Below, in pieces: positions 33,843 to 42,245 of a DNA stretch of 64,000 nt. Below the pieces are notes generated by a model. That model searched no databases, had not been told where the DNA came from, and saw only the letters and a list, made by a program, of their open reading frames with translations. The stretch lies in the NCBI RefSeq assembly GCF_024808255.1, contig NZ_JANTYS010000006.1, positions 62,001-126,000 on the forward strand, given 5' to 3'. The translations under genes were made by a program, and so were the position numbers. Source of the DNA: Mucilaginibacter dorajii (GTDB taxonomy: Bacteria > Bacteroidota > Bacteroidia > Sphingobacteriales > Sphingobacteriaceae). Position 1 is the first letter of the stretch; each line of letters starts with the position of its first letter.

Positions 33843-34229
33843 TTTTTGACAGTATCAAGTAATTAGTATCAGGTATCAAGATTTTGGTGCTATGAAAGCC
33901 TGTTGTGGTTTTATAAAGCAATTTATTAATCGCGCCGTCATTGCTTCGCGTTTACCCATAACGTTTTTGAAAAAAGTTTGTCATCCTTCGTTCCTACCGT
34001 GACAAGTCCACCATGTCATTGCGAGGCACGAAGCAATCTCATGCTCTACAGGGCGGATCTGCATAGTTCGCGATTACTTCGTTCCTCGCAATGGCATAGT
34101 TTTATATTGTAATTCAAGTTTCAAAGTCCGCCGGATTTTAAAACTCAGAATGACAGGGTGGCGCTTTTAGCGATGTAAAAATAGGCTTTTTGTGAGGATG
34201 TTTACCGGTGGTTTAATATGGATTTTTCT
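33843..34229. other. Repeat-filled spacer between WD40 and beta-lactamase genes
   Basis: The 387 bases hold one flanking direct repeat (33856-33882), a decayed half of a palindromic repeat around 33940-34005 (TGTCATCCTTCGTTCCTACC), and the copy at 34013-34097. A further stretch near 34110-34155 (CAAGTTTCAAAGTCCGCCGG, CTCAGAATGACAG) resembles the right parts of the repeats at 15605-15714. No gene is seen. Confidence 0.55.
34013..34097. repeat. ATGTCATTGCGAGG family palindromic repeat, copy 3
   Basis: ATGTCATTGCGAGGCACGAA on the left and TTCGTTCCTCGCAATGGCAT on the right. It shares the central GGGCGGATCTGCA phrase with copy 2. Confidence 0.8.
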
Positions 34230-35114
34230 CTACCTCACCGCCTCATCGTAAGCCGCCTTTGCAATACGTGATATGATCGATTCACGTGCGGTCATATCAA
34301 CTGGCGTATCTGATACAAAAATGGCTATCGCTAAATGCTTGCCATTAGGTAAAGTAATAATGCCGATATCATTAGTAGCCGCTGTAATGCCTTGTTCGTT
34401 GGTGCCAGATCGGCCGGTTTTATGATACACCACCGTACCCGGAGGTAGTAGGCCTTTGATCTGTTTTGGTCCCGTTGAAGTTTCCCGCATAATCTTCCAC
34501 AGGTAAGCATGGCTTGCGGGCGAAAGAAAGCTGGGTTTAAAAGCAACATCCAACAAATAGGTAAGCCCGGTAACCTCGGCCCAGTTGGTATACTGTACTC
34601 CCCAGGCTTGCGCCATTTGAAACTCGGTGGCCTTGAAGGTAACATTTTGTACGCCGATACTGTGGATATAGGTATCTACCTTATCAATGCCACCAAGGGT
34701 TTTTATCAGCACATCGCAGGCCACGTTGTCGCTTAATGATACCATATAACTCAACAACTCACGGATAGGGCTATTAAAGTTTCCATCGGGATGTTTATCC
34801 TTTAGTGGACTATAGGTATCCCAATAGTCACTTTTATCAATATGGATCAGCTGATCTAACTTAAAATTACCTTTATCAATCTCATGCAAAACCGTAATCG
34901 CTATCGAAAACTTCATTACACTTTGCATAGGCAAATGCAGATGCCCGCTATAGGTTAAAGTATCGCGGGTGTCCAGGTTTAATATCGAAACCCCTACAGT
35001 CCCTTTGCTTTCCTTAGCTATCTCAATGATCTTACTTCTTAAATCATTGGTCTGGGCATTAGCAGCAATTCCAACCCAAAAAGCAAAAGATAAAACCAAA
35101 CAAAACTTCCTCAT
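34230..35114 (-). CDS. Class A beta-lactamase, subclass A2-like
   Basis: A 294-residue secreted serine beta-lactamase. A signal peptide (MRKFCLVLSFAFWVGIAANA) is followed by SVMK (Ser65-Lys68 by my count), SDN at 128-130, an omega-loop Glu in TEFQMAQ (about residue 164) and KTG at 232-234. The pattern and length fit the Bacteroidota A2 branch (CepA/CblA/PER-like), whose members often hydrolyse cephalosporins; the spectrum here is not predictable. I use the ATG at 35114 rather than the preceding GTG. It lies 39 bases behind hisIE on the same strand, so it may be transcribed with the his operon. No mobile-element sequence surrounds it. Confidence 0.88.
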   Translation of the reverse strand: MRKFCLVLSFAFWVGIAANAQTNDLRSKIIEIAKESKGTVGVSILNLDTRDTLTYSGHLHLPMQSVMKFSIAITVLHEIDKGNFKLDQLIHIDKSDYWDTYSPLKDKHPDGNFNSPIRELLSYMVSLSDNVACDVLIKTLGGIDKVDTYIHSIGVQNVTFKATEFQMAQAWGVQYTNWAEVTGLTYLLDVAFKPSFLSPASHAYLWKIMRETSTGPKQIKGLLPPGTVVYHKTGRSGTNEQGITAATNDIGIITLPNGKHLAIAIFVSDTPVDMTARESIISRIAKAAYDEAVR

Positions 35115-35119
35115 CACAA

Positions 35120-35156
35120 TTCCAACTAATGACTAATGACTAATGACTAATGACTA
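35120..35156. repeat. Tandem TAATGAC heptamer repeat
   Basis: The heptamer TAATGAC is repeated about four times in tandem in the short gap between hisIE and the beta-lactamase gene. Such slippage-prone repeats can vary in copy number. Confidence 0.75.
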
Positions 35157-35741
35157 TTTATGCCTGTTCTCTAAATTCTTCGCAATAGTCTCTAAGGTCA
35201 ACCCTTTTTCGCGAAGCAAAACCAACAGGTGGAAAACAAGATCAGACGATTCGTTTATCAGGTCGGTTTCAGTTTCGGCCAGCGCGGCTATAACTACTTC
35301 AACACCTTCTTCGCCAACCTTTTGGGCTATTTTGTTGAGGCCTTTATTGCGCAGCTTGTTTACGTATGATCCTTCAACCGGATTTTCGTACCTATCAGCA
35401 ATAATGTTTTCCAGTTCAAGGATAAAGTTTTGGTTGTATTCCGTTTGGAAACAGCTACGTGAGCCGGTATGGCAGGTAGGGCCGTCGGCTTTTACTTTAA
35501 TCAGCAGGGTATCGTTATCGCAATCAATACGGATGTTTTTTACATGCAAAAAATTGCTGCTGGTTTCGCCTTTGGTCCACAAGCGGTTTTTAGAGCGCGA
35601 AAAGAAGGTTACCACATTTTCTGCCACGGTTTTATCATATGCTTCCTGGTTCATATAACCCAGCATCAAAACCTCTAAAGTTTGCTCGTCCTGTATAATA
35701 ACCGGTACTAAACCGTCTGTTTTGTTGAAATCTATATTCAT
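35154..35741 (-). CDS. hisIE: Bifunctional phosphoribosyl-AMP cyclohydrolase / phosphoribosyl-ATP pyrophosphatase
   Basis: A 195-residue fusion that catalyses the second and third steps of histidine synthesis. The HisI part has [44 protein letters not shown] and the zinc Cys residues of [12 protein letters not shown]. The HisE part has [20 protein letters not shown] and [14 protein letters not shown] take the ATG at 35741, since the longer frame starts inside the hairpin at 35757-35826. Last biosynthetic gene of the his operon. Confidence 0.93.
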   Translation of the reverse strand: MNIDFNKTDGLVPVIIQDEQTLEVLMLGYMNQEAYDKTVAENVVTFFSRSKNRLWTKGETSSNFLHVKNIRIDCDNDTLLIKVKADGPTCHTGSRSCFQTEYNQNFILELENIIADRYENPVEGSYVNKLRNKGLNKIAQKVGEEGVEVVIAALAETETDLINESSDLVFHLLVLLREKGLTLETIAKNLENRHK

Positions 35742-35756
35742 GTTTCTGTGTTCTGT

Positions 35757-35826
35757 AATCTGAGGTGTGTGGTCTGAGGTGGGGTAGTTTTTAACAGAAC
35801 TCAGACCTCTGATCACACACCACAGA
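35757..35826. repeat. Inverted repeat between hisF and hisIE
   Basis: TCTGAGGTGTGTGGTCTGAG on the left is complementary in large part to CAGACCTCTGATCACACACC on the right. It fills the gap between hisF and hisIE and could form a hairpin in the operon transcript. Confidence 0.6.
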
Positions 35827-35833
35827 ATCAAAG

Positions 35834-36973
35834 TTATATCCTCACCTCAATATTATTACTTTTCAATACCGCTTTCAAATCGGGTATCAATATCTCGCCA
35901 TAATGAAATACCGAAGCCGCTAAAGCTGCATCAACGTTTGTTTTTTCAAATACATCTACAAAGTGCGCCACCGAGCCGGCACCGCCAGAGGCTATTACCG
36001 GGATGTGTACCGCATCGTTCACTATCTTTAGTAGTTTGTTATCAAAGCCGGCTTTAGTGCCGTCGTGGTCCATCGAGGTAAGCAGGATTTCGCCTGCACC
36101 GCGACTTTCGGCCTCCAGTATCCACTCCAGCGTTTCGCGCTCGGTTGGTAGCCTGCCGCCGTTTAGGTGCACCACGTTTTTATCGCCTATGGCACGGGTA
36201 TCAACCGCTATTACCACAAACTGAACACCAAATGCTTTGGCCAATTCGTCGATCAAAGCCGGGTTACGCACCGCTGCCGAGTTGATAGAGATCTTATCGG
36301 CACCAGCGTTTAAAAGCGCGTCGGCATCGGCAATTTCGTTGATGCCGCCACCAATGGTAAAGGGAATGTTGATTTGCCTTGCTACGGCCTTTACCAGCTC
36401 CACCATGGTTTTGCGGCGTTCAAGGGTTGCGGTGATGTCCAGGAAAACCAATTCATCCGCACCCTGACGCGAGTAATTCCAGGCCAGTTCAACGGGGTCG
36501 CCCGCGTCGCGCAGGTCGACGAAATTTACGCCTTTTACAGTGCGGCCGTCTTTAACGTCTAAACAAGGGATAATTCGCTTGGCAAGCCCCCCCCGCCCCC
36601 TGAAGGGGGAGCCTTTGATTTGCGTGTTTATTTGTTCCAATATTTTATTCAGATTATTGAAAACTTGATCATTTGTAAATCGTATTACTTTGATACCATC
36701 AAGTTCTAAATTTATTTGTCGTTCAATATCGCTTTGAGCTACATCAATCCGGTTGTGAATACTACCGTCTAACTCAATGACTAATTTATGCTGATGGCAG
36801 TAAAAATCGGCTATATAAATACCCAGGGGATGTTGTATCCTGAATTTGACACCCAGTTGTTGCCCCTTTAAATGGCCCCAGAGTAATTCTTCGGCTGGCG
36901 TCATATTGTAGCGTAGCACTTCAGCATTTTTAAAGATCTGCGCCCCAGCGCCAAAAAACATCTTCTTCCTCAT
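35834..36973 (-). CDS. hisF: DUF559 nuclease domain fused in frame to HisF (imidazole glycerol phosphate synthase cyclase subunit)
   Basis: A 379-residue frame without interruption. Residues 1-121 are a complete DUF559/Vsr-like nuclease domain ([35 protein letters not shown] with candidate metal residues Asp56, Glu67 and Asp69). Residues 122-129 read SPFRGRGG and are encoded by a palindromic element. From Leu130 on ([19 protein letters not shown]) the sequence is a full HisF TIM barrel, with the catalytic Asp in CLDVKDG and in AVDTRAIG. No Met codon exists at the usual HisF start; GGG GGG CTT precedes Ala. Translation must therefore begin in or before the inserted element. Start at ATG 36973; a TTG three codons earlier is less likely. 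Confidence 0.85.
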   Translation of the reverse strand: MRKKMFFGAGAQIFKNAEVLRYNMTPAEELLWGHLKGQQLGVKFRIQHPLGIYIADFYCHQHKLVIELDGSIHNRIDVAQSDIERQINLELDGIKVIRFTNDQVFNNLNKILEQINTQIKGSPFRGRGGLAKRIIPCLDVKDGRTVKGVNFVDLRDAGDPVELAWNYSRQGADELVFLDITATLERRKTMVELVKAVARQINIPFTIGGGINEIADADALLNAGADKISINSAAVRNPALIDELAKAFGVQFVVIAVDTRAIGDKNVVHLNGGRLPTERETLEWILEAESRGAGEILLTSMDHDGTKAGFDNKLLKIVNDAVHIPVIASGGAGSVAHFVDVFEKTNVDAALAASVFHYGEILIPDLKAVLKSNNIEVRI

Positions 36974-37014
36974 GCTATTCAAAAAGTTCCCCCTTCAGGG
37001 GGGTAGGGGGCCTC
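36584..37014. mobile_element. Candidate palindromic element carrying a DUF559 gene (copy in hisA-hisF gap)
   Basis: Read on the minus strand, it starts right behind the hisA stop with GAGGCCCCCTACCCCCCTGA, runs through GAATAGC-ATG and the DUF559 frame, and ends with CCCCCTTCAGGGGGCGGGGG-GGCTT at the hisF second codon. The two ends contain CCCCCTGAAGGGGG-type palindromes. Shorter copies with the same ends lie at 38354-38468 and 42138-42241. It looks like an inserted unit; no transposase is present. Confidence 0.6.
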
Positions 37015-37764
37015 TTATATCGATATCAACGCGTCCAGATTCCAGTTCTTCACGTCCTCAATGCTGATACGGTTTTCATAAATCGCTTTACCCACCACTA
37101 CCGATTCAACTTTCAGGCGACTTAATTTTTCGATATCATCCATAGAGCTTACACCGCCCGAGGCTATCAGTTTAATGAACGGTGAATGATCAAGCAGCTT
37201 TTCGTAAAGCTCAATGCCTGCACCTCCCATTTTGCCATCCTTATCAATATCGGTACATAAAAAACGGAAAAAGCCTAAAGCAAGGCATTTATCAACATAA
37301 TCCATCAGTTTAATAGGTGAGCTTTCCATCCAGCCCGAGTATTTGATCACTTCGTCTAACACATCAATGGCAATTACAACCTGATCAGAGCATTTGTCTT
37401 TACCACAGATCTCTTTGCCAAGCTCCGGTAAAAAATCGGGGTTGGTAATAGCCTGGGTACCTACAATAACGCGGTGTACGCCAGAGTCTATCAGTTCTTT
37501 CACCTTATCAATACTACGGATGCCGCCGCCGTATTGAACTTTCATGTCGGTTTTACGGATCACATCAAACAGGTATTGCTGGTTGCTGAAATCGTTTTTA
37601 GCGCCGTTTAAATCAATAATGTGGATAAAATTGGTGCCGTTGCTTTGGTAGCGCTCAATCATTTCTTCAAGCGTTACGTCATATTCTGTTACCTGTTGGT
37701 AATCACCCTCACGTAGCCTAACTACTTTTTTGTTCAGAATATCGATAGCAGGTATTATGTACAT
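37015..37764 (-). CDS. hisA: Phosphoribosylformimino-5-aminoimidazole carboxamide ribotide isomerase
   Basis: A 249-residue TIM-barrel isomerase of the fourth his step. It opens MYIIPAIDILNKKVVRLREG with the catalytic Asp in PAIDI, has YGGGIRSIDKVKEL and VIVGTQAITNPDF phosphate-site loops and LCTDIDKDGKMGGAG with the second acidic residue, ending SGGVSSMDDIEKL and AIYENRISIED. It begins 5 bases after the hisH stop. The element with the DUF559 frame begins directly after its stop codon. Confidence 0.95.
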   Translation of the reverse strand: MYIIPAIDILNKKVVRLREGDYQQVTEYDVTLEEMIERYQSNGTNFIHIIDLNGAKNDFSNQQYLFDVIRKTDMKVQYGGGIRSIDKVKELIDSGVHRVIVGTQAITNPDFLPELGKEICGKDKCSDQVVIAIDVLDEVIKYSGWMESSPIKLMDYVDKCLALGFFRFLCTDIDKDGKMGGAGIELYEKLLDHSPFIKLIASGGVSSMDDIEKLSRLKVESVVVGKAIYENRISIEDVKNWNLDALISI

Positions 37765-37769
37765 CTTTT

Positions 37770-38435
37770 TTATATTTTAGAGAAGTTTGTTAAAAGTGTT
37801 TCACCATAGGCGCCCGATTTTTCGGGATGGAATTGTACGCCGTAAAAGTTATCCCGCCAAATTGATGCCGAAAATTCATTGCCATACGCTGCAGACAGTA
37901 AAGTGTATGCTTTATCGTACTCAATAAAGTATGAATGTACAAAGTAAAAATGTGATCCCGACGGTATATTCTCGAATAAAGGGTTTTCCTTTTCGGGGAA
38001 AACCTGGTTCCAGCCGGTGTGTGGTACCTTGTATAAATTACTATCCTTAAACTTTAAAGTTTTAATAGGAAACAGGCCAAGCAAGGTAGAATCTCCCTCT
38101 TCAGAATAAGAGGTAAGCAACTGCATCCCCACACAAATTCCCAAAGTAGGCTTTTTTAATTCTTTAATTGCCGGCACTAAACCTGTCGATTCCAGTTTTT
38201 TCATAGCAGCCCCGGCATGCCCAACGCCTGGAATGATATAGCGGTCAAATTGTTCAAGGTCCTCCGCCGTATTTACCATGCCATAAGCTATCCCCAGCCT
38301 GTCAAGCGCTGCAGTAAGGGAAAAAATGTTTCCGGCTCCGTAACGTATGATGCCAAGCCCCCCCCGCCCCCTGAAGGGGGAGCCGTCTGACGGGTTAGCG
38401 TCTGTTGAGTCAATATTTTGTTCTATCTCATCCAT
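37770..38435 (-). CDS. hisH: HisH (imidazole glycerol phosphate synthase glutaminase subunit) with element-derived N-terminus
   Basis: A 221-residue class I glutaminase that supplies ammonia to HisF. Nucleophile Cys in GICVGMQLL, catalytic His/Glu in GVQFHPEKSG, and the typical start region GIIRYGAGNIFSLTAALDRL. The first 26 residues are foreign: MDEIEQNIDSTDANPSDG followed by SPFRGRGG, encoded by a short copy of the palindromic element. As in hisF, GGG GGG CTT stands where the family's initiator Met would be. Start at ATG 38435, preceded by the same TTTTTGAATAGC as the hisF fusion. Confidence 0.85.
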   Translation of the reverse strand: MDEIEQNIDSTDANPSDGSPFRGRGGLGIIRYGAGNIFSLTAALDRLGIAYGMVNTAEDLEQFDRYIIPGVGHAGAAMKKLESTGLVPAIKELKKPTLGICVGMQLLTSYSEEGDSTLLGLFPIKTLKFKDSNLYKVPHTGWNQVFPEKENPLFENIPSGSHFYFVHSYFIEYDKAYTLLSAAYGNEFSASIWRDNFYGVQFHPEKSGAYGETLLTNFSKI

Positions 38436-38468
38436 GCTATTCAAAAAGTTCCCCCTTTTAGGGGGCCT
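38354..38468. mobile_element. Short copy of the palindromic element (hisB-hisH gap)
   Basis: About 115 bases. On the minus strand it begins with AGGCCCCCTAAAAGGGGGAA at the hisB stop codon and ends with CCCCCTTCAGGGGGCGGGGG-GGCTT at the hisH second codon. Its flanks match the DUF559-bearing copy, including GGGGGAACTTTTTGAATAGC-ATG, but the interior has only a 54-base frame in place of DUF559. It may be an internally deleted derivative. Confidence 0.65.
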
Positions 38469-39614
38469 CTACAATAATCCCTTTGTGCTTGGTAAAACCA
38501 TCTTATCTACATCACGTTTTACGGCCATTTTTATTGCTTTGGCAAAGGCTTTAAATATAGCTTCTATTTTGTGATGTTCGTTTTGCCCTTCGGCTTTTAT
38601 GTTTAAATTACTTTTGGATGCATCGCTGAACGATTTGAAGAAATGATAAAACATTTCTGTCGGCATATCGCCCACTTTTTCGCGTTTAAAATCGGCATCC
38701 CAAACCAGCCAGTTGCGACCGCCAAAATCAATAGCTGCCTGGGCAAGGCAATCATCCATAGGCAGGCAAAAACCGTAGCGTTCAATACCCATTTTGTTGC
38801 CTAAGGCTGTGGCAAAGATCTCGCCTAAAGCGATGCCTGTATCTTCAATGGTGTGGTGCTCGTCAATATGCAGATCGCCTTTGGCATTAATTTCCAGGTC
38901 GATGCTGCCGTGGCGGGCAATCTGATCCAGCATGTGGTCAAAAAAGTTCAGTCCCGTTGATACTTTGGCATTGCCGGTACCATCCAGGTTTATTTTAATG
39001 TAGATGTCAGTTTCTTTAGTGGTACGGCGATGCTCGATAACACGCTGCCCTAACTTTAAAAACTCATAGATCTGTTGCCAGTCGGTAGTTTCCAGGGCTA
39101 TGGTATCGCCGATATGGTCTGCTTCGGTAAATTCGCCGCCACCTAAGTTGGAGTGGTTATTTAACCAAATGGCTTTCGCACCCAAATTTTTACCGAGCAA
39201 TACGTCATTTTTTCTATCGCCGATTGTGAATGAATTTTTGAGATCGTATTTTTCGGTATCGAAATATTGGGTTAATAGGGCCGTGCCCGGTTTGCGGGTT
39301 GGAGCTTTATCAGCGGCAAAAGTACGGTCGATGATCTGGTTGGCAAATGTTACGCCTTCGCTCTCAAAAGTTTTAAGGATCAGGTTATGTACCGGCCAAA
39401 AAGTATCCTCGGGATAAACCGCGGTACCTAAACCATCCTGGTTGGTAACCATTACCAGTTCAAAATCAAGCTCTTTGGCTATTTTGGGCAGATAGGTTAA
39501 CGCACCGGGATAAAAGGTAAGCTTTTCGAACGAGTCGATCTGCTCATCCGGTGTTTCGTTGATCAGGGTGCCGTCGCGGTCGACGAAGAGTATTTTTTGC
39601 AGCTTGTTCATCAA
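38469..39614 (-). CDS. hisB: Bifunctional histidinol-phosphatase / imidazoleglycerol-phosphate dehydratase
   Basis: A 381-residue fusion of two enzymes. The N-terminal HAD-type phosphatase has [11 protein letters not shown] with the catalytic Asp pair, [10 protein letters not shown] and [18 protein letters not shown]. The C-terminal dehydratase has [32 protein letters not shown] and the second His-rich metal site [19 protein letters not shown]. It catalyses steps seven and nine of the pathway. The stop codon is immediately followed by the palindromic element. Confidence 0.95.
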   Translation of the reverse strand: MMNKLQKILFVDRDGTLINETPDEQIDSFEKLTFYPGALTYLPKIAKELDFELVMVTNQDGLGTAVYPEDTFWPVHNLILKTFESEGVTFANQIIDRTFAADKAPTRKPGTALLTQYFDTEKYDLKNSFTIGDRKNDVLLGKNLGAKAIWLNNHSNLGGGEFTEADHIGDTIALETTDWQQIYEFLKLGQRVIEHRRTTKETDIYIKINLDGTGNAKVSTGLNFFDHMLDQIARHGSIDLEINAKGDLHIDEHHTIEDTGIALGEIFATALGNKMGIERYGFCLPMDDCLAQAAIDFGGRNWLVWDADFKREKVGDMPTEMFYHFFKSFSDASKSNLNIKAEGQNEHHKIEAIFKAFAKAIKMAVKRDVDKMVLPSTKGLL

Positions 39615-39668
39615 TATAATTATTGATTTATTGAATTAATGAATTATTGATTTTGCTTTTCTATTAGT

Positions 39669-40718
39669 TTAGTTACCAAAATTCTTTAAGGTATCTAATA
39701 ATACGGTATTTTCTTCTGGCGTTCCCACGGTAATGCGCAAGCTACCTTCGCACAATTCAACCTTTGAGCGGTTGCGCACAATGATGCCTTTTGATACCAG
39801 GTAATCATAAATGCCATTGGCGTCGGTCGTTTTTACCAGTATAAAGTTGGCATCTGAGGGGTAAATATCCACCACAAAATCAAACTCCTTTAAGGCCAGT
39901 ACCAACCTATCGCGCTGAATAAGGGTTTCTTTTATCCAGTTGTTTACCTGGGCAACGTTGGCCAGGGCTTCCAAAGCTAATTGCTGCGATGACTCGTTAA
40001 CGTTATAAGGCGGCTTAACTTTGTTCATCACCCTGATGATCTCTTCGCTGGCAAAAGCCATACCCACACGTAAGCCGGCAAGTCCCCAGGCTTTTGATAA
40101 GGTTTGCATTACCACCAAATTGGCGTACTCGGTAAGCTCCTGTATAAATGATTTTTGGCGACTAAAATTGATATAAGCCTCGTCAACCACCACAATGCCG
40201 TTAAAGTTGGCCAAAAGGGTTTCAATATCCTCGCGGTTAATGGAGTTACCAGTGGGGTTATTTGGCGAGCAGATAAAGATAAGCTTGGTACGCTCATCAA
40301 TGGCTTCGGCAATGCCTTCTAAATTAAGCTGGTAATCTTCGGTTAGTAAAACTTTGCGGGCTTCAATATCATTGATATTGGCCGATACCTCGTACATGCC
40401 ATAAGTAGGCGGCACCAGGATTACGTTATCAACACCCGGGTTGCAAAAGCTGCGGAACAGGATATCGATAGCCTCGTCGCTGCCGTTGCCTATGAATATG
40501 TTGCGTGGCGGTACGCCTTTAATTTCGGTTAGGCGTTTTTTTACCTCGTATTGTAAAGGATCGGGATAGCGGTTAAACTGCTGTGCCAATGGCGAGCCAT
40601 AGGCGTTTTCATTAGCATCCAAAAAAACACTCGCCTCGCCCTGGTACTCATCACGAGCAGAAGAGTAGGGGGTAAGCTTTTTGATGTTTTCGCGTAGTAA
40701 ATTATCTATGTTGTACAT
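39669..40718 (-). CDS. hisC: Histidinol-phosphate aminotransferase
   Basis: A 349-residue PLP enzyme of fold type I for step eight. Visible are LDANENAYGSPLAQQFNRYP, the phosphate-binding FIGNGSDEAIDILFRSF, ICSPNNPTGNSI, the Asp of VVVDEAYINF and the Schiff-base Lys in QTLSKAWGLAGLRVGMAF. The 135-base gap on its upstream side contains a copy of the ATGTCATTGCGAGG palindrome, an unusual interruption inside an operon. Confidence 0.94.
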   Translation of the reverse strand: MYNIDNLLRENIKKLTPYSSARDEYQGEASVFLDANENAYGSPLAQQFNRYPDPLQYEVKKRLTEIKGVPPRNIFIGNGSDEAIDILFRSFCNPGVDNVILVPPTYGMYEVSANINDIEARKVLLTEDYQLNLEGIAEAIDERTKLIFICSPNNPTGNSINREDIETLLANFNGIVVVDEAYINFSRQKSFIQELTEYANLVVMQTLSKAWGLAGLRVGMAFASEEIIRVMNKVKPPYNVNESSQQLALEALANVAQVNNWIKETLIQRDRLVLALKEFDFVVDIYPSDANFILVKTTDANGIYDYLVSKGIIVRNRSKVELCEGSLRITVGTPEENTVLLDTLKNFGN

Positions 40719-40729
40719 TATTCCTAACT

Positions 40730-40823
40730 ATGTCATTGCGAGCGCAGCGTGGCAATCTCGTGGTAAGCAGGGCGAATACGCACAGCTACGGGATTGCTTC
40801 GTCGTTCCTCCTCGCAATGACAT
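40730..40823. repeat. ATGTCATTGCGAGG family palindromic repeat, copy 4 (inside the his operon)
   Basis: Left end ATGTCATTGCGAGCGCAGCG and right end CCTCCTCGCAATGACAT, placed between hisD and hisC. The interior differs more from the other copies, with GTGGTAAGCAGGGCGAATAC. Confidence 0.8.
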
Positions 40824-40853
40824 ATTGTTTAAGGAACGCCTTTTACTTAATTA

Positions 40854-42137
40854 TTAACTCTTTCTTATACTCACCGCATTCCTATGCGCATGCAACCCTT
40901 CCATTTCGGCCAAAACCTCAACCGTATGGCCAATATTCTGGATGCCTTCCCTGGTGATGTGCTGAAACGTGATCTTTTTTACAAAAGAATCAACCGATAC
41001 ACCCGAGTAAGCCCTGGCATAACTGCTGGTTGGCAGGGTATGATTGGTTCCTGATGCATAATCGCCGGCACTCTCAGGCGTTAAATTACCAAGGAAAACC
41101 GAACCGGCATTGATGATGCTCCCGGTAATTTGCTCCCAGCTATGGGTAGCTAAAATCAAGTGTTCTGGCGCATATTGATTGCTGAAATCCATAGCTTCTG
41201 CCAGGCTTGAGGTAATCACGATGTAAGAGTTATCCAAAGCCAGTTTGGCGATCTCGGCACGCGGTAAAACCGGTAATTGTTTTTCAATCTCGGCTAATGC
41301 TGCTTCGGCAATAGCTGCTGATGTGCAAACCAAAACCGATTGGCTGTCAATACCATGTTCTGCCTGTGCCAGTAAATCGGCAGCAATATAGGCAGGGATG
41401 GCGGTATCATCGGCCAAAACCAATACTTCCGATGGCCCTGCAGGCATATCAATGGCGGTTGTGGTGGTAGATTGGATGATAGTTTTAGCCTTGGTTACAA
41501 ACTGGTTGCCAGGGCCAAAGATCTTGTCAACTTTGGTAATGCTTTCTGTTCCATAAGCCATAGCTGCAATAGCCTGCGCCCCACCCGCAAGATAGATCTT
41601 ATCTATACCTAACTGTAACGCCACATAAGCAATAAAGGCATTCACCTTACCACTTTTTTGCGGTGGCGAACAAACTACAATTTCGTGACAGCCTGCTATG
41701 CGCGCCGGGATTCCCAGCATCAAAAATGTGCTTGGCAAAACCGCCGAACCGCCGGGGATATACAAACCAACCTTTTCAATCGGCCGTAGCTCGCGCCAGC
41801 AGGTAACACCGGGCATGGTTTCTACCTTGTCCTCGGTTTTTAACTGTGTTTCGTGAAATTTATAGATGTTGTTGTAGGCGGTTTCTAAAGCAGTCTTTTG
41901 CTCGGCTGTAATGGCTGTTGCCAGCTCTTCCAGTTCGGCTTTATTTAAATAAAGCTTGTTTAATTCTACCTTATCAAACTTGTGGGCATAATCAATCAAA
42001 GCGGAGTCGCCGTGCTGCTGCACGTTGGCAATCACCTCCTCCACAACCGTGCGGATCTCATTAGCCGGGTCAACATTGCGCTGTACCAGTTTGTTAATGT
42101 CGCTTGCAGTAAGTTCTGAATACTTAAATCGTTTCAT
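40854..42137 (-). CDS. hisD: Histidinol dehydrogenase
   Basis: A 427-residue zinc enzyme for the final two oxidations from histidinol to histidine. Visible are IPGGSAVLPSTFLMLGIPAR, the NAD-site region AGGAQAIAAMAYGTESITKV, the substrate/zinc segment DMPAGPSEVLVLADD, LAQAEHGIDSQSVLV with catalytic residues, and NQYAPEHLIL. The start ATG follows directly on the GGGGGGCTT end of a palindromic element copy (42138-42241), but unlike hisF and hisH it retains its own ATG. Confidence 0.95.
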   Translation of the reverse strand: MKRFKYSELTASDINKLVQRNVDPANEIRTVVEEVIANVQQHGDSALIDYAHKFDKVELNKLYLNKAELEELATAITAEQKTALETAYNNIYKFHETQLKTEDKVETMPGVTCWRELRPIEKVGLYIPGGSAVLPSTFLMLGIPARIAGCHEIVVCSPPQKSGKVNAFIAYVALQLGIDKIYLAGGAQAIAAMAYGTESITKVDKIFGPGNQFVTKAKTIIQSTTTTAIDMPAGPSEVLVLADDTAIPAYIAADLLAQAEHGIDSQSVLVCTSAAIAEAALAEIEKQLPVLPRAEIAKLALDNSYIVITSSLAEAMDFSNQYAPEHLILATHSWEQITGSIINAGSVFLGNLTPESAGDYASGTNHTLPTSSYARAYSGVSVDSFVKKITFQHITREGIQNIGHTVEVLAEMEGLHAHRNAVSIRKS

Positions 42138-42241
42138 AAGCCCCCCAACCCCCTAAAGGGGGAGTTTTTTGAAAATTATAGTTGTTAAAATAGACTAAGC
42201 TAAACCCTTTTGTTCCCCCTTTAGGGGGTTAGGGGGCTCGC
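42138..42241. mobile_element. Short copy of the palindromic element (hisG-hisD gap)
   Basis: On the minus strand it begins GAGCCCCCTAACCCCCTAAA, contains CCCCCTAAAGGGGG palindromes at both ends, and finishes GGGGGTTGGGGGGCTT immediately before the hisD ATG. The interior is about 50 AT-rich bases without a reading frame. Its end sequence is closest to that of the hisF and hisH copies. Confidence 0.65.
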
Positions 42242-42245
42242 CGTC

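Larger units (their letters stand above)
32712..33882. repeat. 27-base direct repeats flanking the WD40 gene
   Basis: A copy starting CAAGTAGTTAGTATCAAGTA lies at 32712-32738 and one starting CAAGTAATTAGTATCAGGTA at 33856-33882, the two 27-base units differing at three positions. They flank the WD40 gene on both sides. This feature spans from the first copy to the second; the sequence between them is not itself repetitive, apart from the palindromic repeat at 32772-32914. Confidence 0.5.

Noticed and set aside
34230..35114. Beta-lactamase as part of a mobile resistance cassette
   Set aside because: No transposase, integrase, attachment site or integron repeat is nearby, and its composition fits the chromosome.
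42138..42241. Insertion sequence in the his operon
   Set aside because: The palindromic copies lack any transposase frame and true terminal inverted repeats with target duplication, so they are not called IS elements.
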